Shown here piece by piece: positions 47,501 to 59,500 of a DNA stretch of 64,000 bases. Source of the stretch: Nemertoderma westbladi (taxonomy: Eukaryota > Xenacoelomorpha > Nemertodermatida > Nemertodermatidae); contig JAUCBJ010003298.1 of assembly GCA_032718475.1 (NCBI GenBank), positions 1 through 64,000 of the forward strand, written 5' to 3'. The position numbers were made by a program, and so were the translations under genes. Every line of letters begins with the position of its first letter. Position 1 is the first letter of the stretch. Under the pieces are notes generated by a model. The model was given only the letters and a program-made list of their open reading frames with translations, did no database searches and was not told where the DNA came from.

Positions 47501-50500
47501 GAGTTGTTCGTTCGTTCTACCAATGCTATAGAGGTGTTCGTTCGTTCAACCAATGCTATATATGTGTTCGTTCGTTCAACCAATGCTATATATGTGTTCG
47601 TTCGTTCAACCAATGCTATAGAGGTGTTCGTTCGTTCAACCAATGCTATAGAGGTGTTCGTTCGTTCAACCAATGCTATATATGTGTTCGTTCGTTCAAC
47701 CAATGCTATATATGTGTTCGTTCGTTCAACCAATGCTATAGAGGTGTTCGTTCGTTCAACCAATGTTATAGAGGTGTTCGTTCGTTCAACCAATGCTATA
47801 TATGTGTTCGTTCGTTCAACCAATGCTATATAGGTGTTCGTTCGTTCAACCAATGCTATAGAGTTGTTCGTTCGTTCAACCAATGCTATAGAGGTGTTCG
47901 TTCGTTCAACCAATGCTATATATGTGTTCGTTCGTTCAACCAATGCTATATATGTGTTCGTTCGTTCAACCAATGCTATAGAGGTGTTCGTTCGTTCAAC
48001 CAATGCTATAGAGGTGTTCGTTCGTTCAACCAATGCTATATATGTGTTCGTTCGTTCAACCAATGCTATATATGTGTTCGTTCGTTCAACCAATGCTATA
48101 GAGGTGTTCGTTCGTTCAACCAATGTTATAGAGGTGTTCGTTCAACCAATGCTATAGAGGTGTTCGTTCGTTCAGCCAATGCTATAGAGGTGTTCGTTCA
48201 ACCAATGCTATAGAGGTGTTCGTTCGTTCAACCAATGCTATAGAGTTGTTCGTTCGTTCAACCAATGCTATAGAGGTGTTCGTTCGTTCAACCAATGCTA
48301 TATATGTGTTCGTTCGTTCAACCAATGCTATATATGTGTTCGTTCGTTCAGCCAATGCTATAGAGTTGTTCGTTCGTTCAACCAATGCTATAGAGTTGTT
48401 CGTTCGTTCAACCAATGCTATAGAGGTGTTCGTTCGTTCAACCAATGCTATAGAGGTGTTCGTTCGTTCAACCAATGCTATAGAGGTGTTCGTTCGTTCA
48501 ACCAATGCTATAGAGTTGTTCGTTCAACCAATGCTATACAGGTGTTCGTTCGTTCAACCAATGCTATAGAGTTGTTCGTTCGTTCAACCAATGCTATAGA
48601 GGTGTTCGTTCAACCAATGCTATAGAGGTGTTCGTTCGTTCAACCAATGTTATAGAGTTGTTCGTTCGTTCAACCCATGCTATAGAGGTGTTCGTTCGTT
48701 CAACCAATGCTATATAGGTGTTCGTTCGTTCAACCAATGCTATAGAGGTGTTCGTTCGTTCAACCAATGCTATATATCATATGTGTTCGTTCGTTCAACC
48801 AATGCTATATATCATATGTGTTCGTTCGTTCAACCAATGCTATAGAGTTGTTCGTTCGTTCAACCAATGCTATAGAGGTGTTCGTTCGTTCAACCAATGC
48901 TATAGAGGTGTTCGTTCAACCAATGTTATAGAGGTGTTCGTTCAACCAATGCTATAGAGGTGTTCGTTCGTTCAACCAATGCTATAGAGTTGTTCGTTCG
49001 TTCAACCAATGCTATAGAGGTGTTCGTTCAACCAATGTTATAGAGGTGTTCGTTCAACCAATGCTATAGAGGTGTTCGTTCGTTCAACCAATGCTATAGA
49101 GGTGTTCGTTCGTTCAACCAATGCTATAGAGTTGTTCGTTCGTTCAACCAATGCTATAGAGTTGTTCGTTCGTTCAACCAATGCTATAGAGGTGTTCGTT
49201 CGTTCAACCAATGCTATATATGTGTTCGTTCGTTCAACCAATGCTATATATGTGTTCGTTCGTTCAGCCAATGCTATAGAGTTGTTCGTTCGTTCAACCA
49301 ATGCTATAGAGTTGTTCGTTCGTTCAACCAATGCTATAGAGGTGTTCGTTCGTTCAACCAATGCTATAGAGGTGTTCGTTCGTTCAACCAATGCTATAGA
49401 GGTGTTCGTTCGTTCAACCAATGCTATAGAGTTGTTCGTTCAACCAATGCTATACAGGTGTTCGTTCGTTCAACCAATGCTATAGAGTTGTTCGTTCGTT
49501 CAACCAATGCTATAGAGGTGTTCGTTCGTTCAACCAATGCTATAGAGGTGTTCGTTCGTTCAACCAATGCTATATATGTGTTCGTTCGTTCAACCAATGC
49601 TATATATGTGTTCGTTCGTTCAACCAATGCTATATATGTGTTCGTTCGTTCAATTCAACCAATGCTATATATGTGTTCGTTCGTTCAACCAATGCTATAT
49701 ATGTGTTCGTTCGTTCAACCAATGCTATAGAGGTGTTCGTTCAACCAATGCTATATAGGTGTTCGTTCAACCAATGCTATAGAGGTGTTCGTTCGTTCAA
49801 CCAATGCTATAGAGTTGTTCGTTCGTTCAACCAATGCTATAGAGTTGTTCGTTCGTTCAACCAATGCTATAGAGGTGTTCGTTCGTTCAACCAATGCTAT
49901 AGAGGTGTTCGTTCGTTCAACCAATGCTATATATGTGTTCGTTCGTTCAGCCAATGCTATAGAGGTGTTCGTTCGTTCAACCAATGCTATAGAGGTGTTC
50001 GTTCGTTCAACCAATGCTATAGAGGTGTTCGTTCGTTCAACCAATGCTATAGAGTTGTTCGTTCGTTCAACCAATGCTATAGAGGTGTTCGTTCGTTCAA
50101 CCAATGCTATAGAGGTGTTCGTTCGTTCAACCAATGCTATAGAGGTGTTCGTTCGTTCAACCAATGCTATAGAGGTGTTCGTTCGTTCAACCAATGCTAT
50201 AGAGGTGTTCGTTCGTTCAACCAATGCTATATATGTGTTCGTTCGTTCAACCAATGCTATATATGTGTTCGTTCGTTCAACCAATGCTATAAAGGTGTTC
50301 GTTTGTTCAACCAATGCTATAAAGGTGTTCGTTTGTTCAACCAATGCTATAGAGGTGTTCGTTCGTTCAACCAATGCTATATATCATATGTGTTCGTTCG
50401 TTCAACCAATGCTATATATCATATGTGTTCGTTCGTTCAACCAATGCTATATATCATATGTGTTCGTTCGTTCAACCAATGCTATAAAGGTGTTCGTTTG

Positions 50501-53500
50501 TTCAACCAATGCTATAAAGGTGTTCGTTTGTTCAACCAATGCTATAGAGGTGTTCGTTCGTTCAACCAATGCTATATATCATATGTGTTCGTTCGTTCAA
50601 CCAATGCTATATATCATATGTGTTCGTTCGTTCAACCAATGCTATTAGAGGTGTTCGTTCAACCAATGCTATAGAGTTGTTCGTTCGTTCAACCAATGCT
50701 ATAGAGGTGTTCGTTCGTTCAACCAATGCTATAGAGGTGTTCGTTCGTTCAACCAATGCTATAGAGGTGTTCGTTCGTTCAACCAATGCTATAGAGGTGT
50801 TCGTTCGTTCAACCAATGCTATAGAGGTGTTCGTTCGTTCAACCAATGTTATAGAGTTGTTCGTTCGTTCAACCAATGCTATAGAGTTGTTCGTTCGTTC
50901 AACCAATGCTATAGAGTTGTTCGTTCGTTCAACCAATGCTATAGAGGTGTTCGTTCGTTCAACCAATGCTATAGAGTTGTTCGTTCGTTCAACCAATGCT
51001 ATAGAGGTGTTCGTTCGTTCAACCAATGCTATAGAGTTGTTCGTTCGTTCAACCAATGCTATAGAGGTGTTCGTTCGTTCAACCAATGCTATAGAGTTGT
51101 TCGTTCGTTCAACCAATGCTATAGAGGTGTTCGTTCGTTCAACCAATGCTATAGAGTTGTTCGTTCGTTCAACCAATGCTATAGAGGTGTTCGTTCGTTC
51201 AACCAATGCTATAGAGGTGTTCGTTCGTTCAACCAATGCTATAGAGTTGTTCGTTCGTTCAACCAATGCTATAGAGGTGTTCGTTCGTTCAACCAATGCT
51301 ATAGAGGTGTTCGTTCGTTCAACCAATGCTATAGAGGTGTTCGTTCGTTCAACCAATGCTATAGAGTTGTTCGTTCGTTCAACCAATGCTATAGAGGTGT
51401 TCGTTCGTTCAACCAATGCTATAGAGGTGTTCGTTCGTTCAACCAATGCTATAGAGGTGTTCGTTCGTTCAACCAATGCTATAGAGTTGTTCGTTCGTTC
51501 AACCAATGCTATAGAGTTGTTCGTTCGTTCAACCAATGCTATAGAGTTGTTCGTTCGTTCAACCAATGCTATAGAGTTGTTCGTTCGTTCAACCAATGCT
51601 ATAGAGGTGTTCGTTCGTTCAACCAATGCTATAGAGGTGTTCGTTCGTTCAACCAATGTTATAGAGTTGTTCGTTCGTTCAACCAATGTTATAGAGTTGT
51701 TCGTTCGTTCAACCAATGCTATAGAGTTGTTCGTTCGTTCAACCAATGCTATAGAGGTGTTCGTTCGTTCAACCAATGCTATAGAGGTGTTCGTTCGTTC
51801 AACCAATGCTATAGAGTTGTTCGTTCGTTCAACCAATGCTATAGAGGTGTTCGTTCGTTCAACCAATGCTATAGAGGTGTTCGTTCGTTCAACCAATGCT
51901 ATAGAGTTGTTCGTTCGTTCAACCAATGCTATAGAGGTGTTCGTTCGTTCAACCAATGCTATAGAGGTGTTCGTTCGTTCAACCAATGCTATAGAGTTGT
52001 TCGTTCGTTCAACCAATGCTATAGAGGTGTTCGTTCGTTCAACCAATGCTATAGAGGTGTTCGTTCGTTCAACCAATGCTATAGAGTTGTTCGTTCGTTC
52101 AACCAATGCTATAGAGTTGTTCGTTCGTTCAACCAATGCTATAGAGTTGTTCGTTCGTTCAACCAATGCTATAGAGTTGTTCGTTCGTTCAACCAATGCT
52201 ATAGAGGTGTTCGTTCGTTCAACCAATGCTATAGAGGTGTTCGTTCGTTCAACCAATGCTATAGAGTTGTTCGTTCGTTCAACCAATGCTATAGAGTTGT
52301 TCGTTCGTTCAACCAATGCTATAGAGTTGTTCGTTCGTTCAACCAATGCTATAGAGTTGTTCGTTCGTTCAACCAATGCTATAGAGGTGTTCGTTCGTTC
52401 AACCAATGCTATAGAGTTGTTCGTTCGTTCAACCAATGCTATAGAGTTGTTCGTTCGTTCAACCAATGCTATAGAGTTGTTCGTTCGTTCAACCAATGCT
52501 ATAGAGTTGTTCGTTCGTTCAACCAATGCTATAGAGTTGTTCGTTCGTTCAACCAATGCTATAGAGGTGTTCGTTCGTTCAACCAATGCTATAGAGGTGT
52601 TCGTTCGTTCAACCAATGCTATAGAGTTGTTCGTTCGTTCAACCAATGCTATAGAGTTGTTCGTTCGTTCAACCAATGCTATAGAGTTGTTCGTTCGTTC
52701 AACCAATGCTATAGAGTTGTTCGTTCGTTCAACCAATGCTATAGAGGTGTTCGTTCGTTCAACCAATGCTATAGAGGTGTTCGTTCGTTCAACCAATGCT
52801 ATAGAGGTGTTCGTTCGTTCAACCAATGCTATAGAGTTGTTCGTTCGTTCAACCAATGCTATAGAGTTGTTCGTTCGTTCAACCAATGCTATAGAGTTGT
52901 TCGTTCGTTCAACCAATGCTATAGAGTTGTTCGTTCGTTCAACCAATGCTATAGAGTTGTTCGTTCGTTCAACCAATGCTATAGAGGTGTTCGTTCGTTC
53001 AACCAATGCTATAGAGTTGTTCGTTCGTTCAACCAATGCTATAGAGTTGTTCGTTCGTTCAACCAATGCTATAGAGTTGTTCGTTCGTTCAACCAATGCT
53101 ATAGAGTTGTTCGTTCGTTCAACCAATGCTATAGAGGTGTTCGTTCGTTCAACCAATGCTATAGAGTTGTTCGTTCGTTCAACCAATGCTATAGAGGTGT
53201 TCGTTCGTTCAACCAATGCTATAGAGTTGTTCGTTCGTTCAACCAATGCTATAGAGTTGTTCGTTCGTTCAACCAATGCTATAGAGTTGTTCGTTCGTTC
53301 AACCAATGCTATAGAGTTGTTCGTTCGTTCAACCAATGCTATAGAGTTGTTCGTTCGTTCAACCAATGCTATAGAGTTGTTCGTTCGTTCAACCAATGCT
53401 ATAGAGTTGTTCGTTCGTTCAACCAATGCTATAGAGTTGTTCGTTCGTTCAACCAATGCTATAGAGTTGTTCGTTCGTTCAACCAATGCTATAGAGTTGT

Positions 53501-56500
53501 TCGTTCGTTCAACCAATGCTATAGAGTTGTTCGTTCGTTCAACCAATGCTATAGAGTTGTTCGTTCGTTCAACCAATGCTATAGAGTTGTTCGTTCGTTC
53601 AACCAATGCTATAGAGTTGTTCGTTCGTTCAACCAATGCTATAGAGTTGTTCGTTCGTTCAACCAATGCTATAGAGTTGTTCGTTCGTTCAACCAATGCT
53701 ATAGAGTTGTTCGTTCGTTCAACCAATGCTATAGAGTTGTTCGTTCGTTCAACCAATGCTATAGAGTTGTTCGTTCGTTCAACCAATGCTATAGAGTTGT
53801 TCGTTCGTTCAACCAATGCTATAGAGTTGTTCGTTCGTTCAACCAATGCTATAGAGTTGTTCGTTCGTTCAACCAATGCTATAGAGTTGTTCGTTCGTTC
53901 AACCAATGCTATAGAGTTGTTCGTTCGTTCAACCAATGCTATAGAGTTGTTCGTTCGTTCAACCAATGCTATAGAGTTGTTCGTTCGTTCAACCAATGCT
54001 ATAGAGTTGTTCGTTCGTTCAACCAATGCTATAGAGTTGTTCGTTCGTTCAACCAATGCTATAGAGTTGTTCGTTCGTTCAACCAATGCTATAGAGTTGT
54101 TCGTTCGTTCAACCAATGCTATAGAGTTGTTCGTTCGTTCAACCAATGCTATAGAGTTGTTCGTTCGTTCAACCAATGCTATAGAGTTGTTCGTTCGTTC
54201 AACCAATGCTATAGAGTTGTTCGTTCGTTCAACCAATGCTATAGAGTTGTTCGTTCGTTCAACCAATGCTATAGAGTTGTTCGTTCGTTCAACCAATGCT
54301 ATAGAGTTGTTCGTTCGTTCAACCAATGCTATAGAGGTGTTCGTTCGTTCAACCAATGCTATAGAGTTGTTCGTTCGTTCAACCAATGCTATAGAGGTGT
54401 TCGTTCGTTCAACCAATGCTATAGAGGTGTTCGTTCGTTCAACCAATGCTATAGAGTTGTTCGTTCGTTCAACCAATGCTATAGAGTTGTTCGTTCGTTC
54501 AACCAATGCTATAGAGTTGTTCGTTCGTTCAACCAATGCTATAGAGTTGTTCGTTCGTTCAACCAATGCTATAGAGTTGTTCGTTCGTTCAACCAATGCT
54601 ATAGAGTTGTTCGTTCGTTCAACCAATGCTATAGAGGTGTTCGTTCGTTCAACCAATGCTATAGAGTTGTTCGTTCGTTCAACCAATGCTATAGAGTTGT
54701 TCGTTCGTTCAACCAATGCTATAGAGTTGTTCGTTCGTTCAACCAATGCTATAGAGTTGTTCGTTCGTTCAACCAATGCTATAGAGGTGTTCGTTCGTTC
54801 AACCAATGCTATAGAGTTGTTCGTTCGTTCAACCAATGCTATAGAGTTGTTCGTTCGTTCAACCAATGCTATAGAGTTGTTCGTTCGTTCAACCAATGCT
54901 ATAGAGTTGTTCGTTCGTTCAACCAATGCTATAGAGTTGTTCGTTCGTTCAACCAATGCTATAGAGTTGTTCGTTCGTTCAACCAATGCTATAGAGTTGT
55001 TCGTTCGTTCAACCAATGCTATAGAGGTGTTCGTTCGTTCAACCAATGCTATAGAGTTGTTCGTTCGTTCAACCAATGCTATAGAGTTGTTCGTTCGTTC
55101 AACCAATGCTATAGAGTTGTTCGTTCGTTCAACCAATGCTATAGAGTTGTTCGTTCGTTCAACCAATGCTATAGAGTTGTTCGTTCGTTCAACCAATGCT
55201 ATAGAGGTGTTCGTTCGTTCAACCAATGCTATAGAGGTGTTCGTTCGTTCAACCAATGCTATAGAGTTGTTCGTTCGTTCAACCAATGCTATAGAGTTGT
55301 TCGTTCGTTCAACCAATGCTATAGAGTTGTTCGTTCGTTCAACCAATGCTATAGAGTTGTTCGTTCGTTCAACCAATGCTATAGAGTTGTTCGTTCGTTC
55401 AACCAATGCTATAGAGTTGTTCGTTCGTTCAACCAATGCTATAGAGTTGTTCGTTCGTTCAACCAATGCTATAGAGGTGTTCGTTCGTTCAACCAATGCT
55501 ATAGAGGTGTTCGTTCGTTCAACCAATGCTATAGAGTTGTTCGTTCGTTCAACCAATGCTATAGAGTTGTTCGTTCGTTCAACCAATGCTATAGAGGTGT
55601 TCGTTCGTTCAACCAATGCTATAGAGGTGTTCGTTCGTTCAACCAATGCTATAGAGGTGTTCGTTCGTTCAACCAATGCTATAGAGGTGTTCGTTCGTTC
55701 AACCAATGCTATAGAGGTGTTCGTTCGTTCAACCAATGCTATAGAGTTGTTCGTTCGTTCAACCAATGCTATAGAGTTGTTCGTTCGTTCAACCAATGCT
55801 ATAGAGTTGTTCGTTCGTTCAACCAATGCTATAGAGGTGTTCGTTCGTTCAACCAATGCTATAGAGTTGTTCGTTCGTTCAACCAATGCTATAGAGGTGT
55901 TCGTTCGTTCAACCAATGCTATAGAGTTGTTCGTTCGTTCAACCAATGCTATAGAGTTGTTCGTTCGTTCAACCAATGCTATAGAGTTGTTCGTTCGTTC
56001 AACCAATGCTATAGAGTTGTTCGTTCGTTCAACCAATGCTATAGAGTTGTTCGTTCGTTCAACCAATGCTATAGAGTTGTTCGTTCGTTCAACCAATGCT
56101 ATAGAGTTGTTCGTTCGTTCAACCAATGCTATAGAGTTGTTCGTTCGTTCAACCAATGCTATAGAGTTGTTCGTTCGTTCAACCAATGCTATAGAGTTGT
56201 TCGTTCGTTCAACCAATGCTATAGAGTTGTTCGTTCGTTCAACCAATGCTATAGAGTTGTTCGTTCGTTCAACCAATGCTATAGAGTTGTTCGTTCGTTC
56301 AACCAATGCTATAGAGTTGTTCGTTCGTTCAACCAATGCTATAGAGTTGTTCGTTCGTTCAACCAATGCTATAGAGTTGTTCGTTCGTTCAACCAATGCT
56401 ATAGAGTTGTTCGTTCGTTCAACCAATGCTATAGAGTTGTTCGTTCGTTCAACCAATGCTATAGAGTTGTTCGTTCGTTCAACCAATGCTATAGAGTTGT

Positions 56501-59500
56501 TCGTTCGTTCAACCAATGCTATAGAGTTGTTCGTTCGTTCAACCAATGCTATAGAGTTGTTCGTTCGTTCAACCAATGCTATAGAGTTGTTCGTTCGTTC
56601 AACCAATGCTATAGAGGTGTTCGTTCGTTCAACCAATGCTATAGAGGTGTTCGTTCGTTCAACCAATGCTATAGAGGTGTTCGTTCGTTCAACCAATGCT
56701 ATAGAGGTGTTCGTTCGTTCAACCAATGCTATAGAGTTGTTCGTTCGTTCAACCAATGCTATAGAGTTGTTCGTTCGTTCAACCAATGCTATAGAGTTGT
56801 TCGTTCGTTCAACCAATGCTATAGAGTTGTTCGTTCGTTCAACCAATGCTATAGAGGTGTTCGTTCGTTCAACCAATGCTATAGAGTTGTTCGTTCGTTC
56901 AACCAATGCTATAGAGTTGTTCGTTCGTTCAACCAATGCTATAGAGTTGTTCGTTCGTTCAACCAATGCTATAGAGGTGTTCGTTCGTTCAACCAATGCT
57001 ATAGAGTGTTCGTTCGTTCAACCAATGCTATAGAGTGTTCGTTCGTTCAACCAATGCTATAGAGGTGTTCGTTCGTTCAACCAATGCTATAGAGTTGTTC
57101 GTTCGTTCAACCAATGCTATAGAGGTGTTCGTTCGTTCAACCAATGCTATAGAGTTGTTCGTTCGTTCAACCAATGCTATAGAGTTGTTCGTTCGTTCAA
57201 CCAATGCTATAGAGTTGTTCGTTCGTTCAACCAATGCTATAGAGGTGTTCGTTCAACCAATGCTATAATGTGTTCGTTCAACCAATGCTATAGAGTTGTT
57301 CGTTCGTTCAACCAATGCTATAGAGGTGTTCGTTCGTTCAACCAATGCTATAGAGGTGTTCGTTCGTTCAACCAATGCTATAGAGTTGTTCGTTCGTTCA
57401 ACCAATGCTATAGAGTTGTTCGTTCGTTCAACCAATGCTATAGAGTTGTTCGTTCGTTCAACCAATGCTATAGAGTTGTTCGTTCGTTCAACCAATGCTA
57501 TAGAGTTGTTCGTTCGTTCAACCAATGCTATAGAGTTGTTCGTTCGTTCAACCAATGCTATAGAGGTGTTCGTTCGTTCAACCAATGCTATAGAGGTGTT
57601 CGTTCGTTCAACCAATGCTATAGAGTTGTTCGTTCGTTCAACCAATGCTATAGAGTTGTTCGTTCGTTCAACCAATGCTATAGAGTTGTTCGTTCGTTCA
57701 ACCAATGCTATAGAGGTGTTCGTTCGTTCAACCAATGCTATAGAGGTGTTCGTTCGTTCAACCAATGCTATAGAGGTGTTCGTTCGTTCAACCAATGCTA
57801 TAGAGGTGTTCGTTCGTTCAACCAATGCTATAGAGGTGTTCGTTCGTTCAACCAATGCTATAGAGTTGTTCGTTCGTTCAACCAATGCTATAGAGTTGTT
57901 CGTTCGTTCAACCAATGCTATAGAGTTGTTCGTTCGTTCAACCAATGCTATAGAGGTGTTCGTTCGTTCAACCAATGCTATAGAGTTGTTCGTTCGTTCA
58001 ACCAATGCTATAGAGGTGTTCGTTCGTTCAACCAATGCTATAGAGGTGTTCGTTCGTTCAACCAATGCTATAGAGTTGTTCGTTCGTTCAACCAATGCTA
58101 TAGAGTTGTTCGTTCGTTCAACCAATGCTATAGAGTTGTTCGTTCGTTCAACCAATGCTATAGAGGTGTTCGTTCGTTCAACCAATGCTATAGAGGTGTT
58201 CGTTCGTTCAACCAATGCTATAGAGTTGTTCGTTCGTTCAACCAATGCTATAGAGTTGTTCGTTCGTTCAACCAATGCTATAGAGTTGTTCGTTCGTTCA
58301 ACCAATGCTATAGAGGTGTTCGTTCGTTCAACCAATGCTATAGAGTTGTTCGTTCGTTCAACCAATGCTATAGAGGTGTTCGTTCGTTCAACCAATGCTA
58401 TAGAGGTGTTCGTTCGTTCAACCAATGCTATAGAGTTGTTCGTTCGTTCAACCAATGCTATAGAGTTGTTCGTTCGTTCAACCAATGCTATAGAGTTGTT
58501 CGTTCGTTCAACCAATGCTATAGAGGTGTTCGTTCGTTCAACCAATGCTATAGAGTTGTTCGTTCGTTCAACCAATGCTATAGAGGTGTTCGTTCGTTCA
58601 ACCAATGCTATAGAGGTGTTCGTTCGTTCAACCAATGCTATAGAGTTGTTCGTTCGTTCAACCAATGCTATAGAGTTGTTCGTTCGTTCAACCAATGCTA
58701 TAGAGGTGTTCGTTCGTTCAACCAATGCTATAGAGGTGTTCGTTCGTTCAACCAATGCTATAGAGTTGTTCGTTCGTTCAACCAATGCTATAGAGGTGTT
58801 CGTTCGTTCAACCAATGCTATAGAGGTGTTCGTTCGTTCAACCAATGCTATAGAGTTGTTCGTTCGTTCAACCAATGCTATAGAGGTGTTCGTTCGTTCA
58901 ACCAATGCTATAGAGGTGTTCGTTCGTTCAACCAATGCTATAGAGGTGTTCGTTCGTTCAACCAATGCTATAGAGTTGTTCGTTCGTTCAACCAATGCTA
59001 TAGAGGTGTTCGTTCGTTCAACCAATGCTATAGAGGTGTTCGTTCGTTCAACCAATGCTATAGAGTTGTTCGTTCGTTCAACCAATGCTATAGAGTTGTT
59101 CGTTCGTTCAACCAATGCTATAGAGTTGTTCGTTCGTTCAACCAATGCTATAGAGTGTTCGTTCGTTCAACCAATGCTATAGAGTTGTTCGTTCGTTCAA
59201 CCAATGCTATAGAGGTGTTCGTTCGTTCAACCAATGCTATAGAGGTGTTCGTTCGTTCAACCAATGCTATAGAGTTGTTCGTTCGTTCAACCAATGCTAT
59301 AGAGTTGTTCGTTCGTTCAACCAATGCTATAGAGGTGTTCGTTCGTTCAACCAATGCTATAGAGGTGTTCGTTCGTTCAACCAATGCTATAGAGTTGTTC
59401 GTTCGTTCAACCAATGCTATAGAGTTGTTCGTTCGTTCAACCAATGCTATAGAGGTGTTCGTTCGTTCAACCAATGCTATAGAGTTGTTCGTTCGTTCAA

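Noticed and set aside
50569-57033. Giant repeat protein gene with decapeptide FVRSTNAIEL
   Set aside because: The openness is explained by a 30-bp stop-free unit. The opposite strand and further frames are equally open, no start or splice context exists, and length variants break frames elsewhere in the array.
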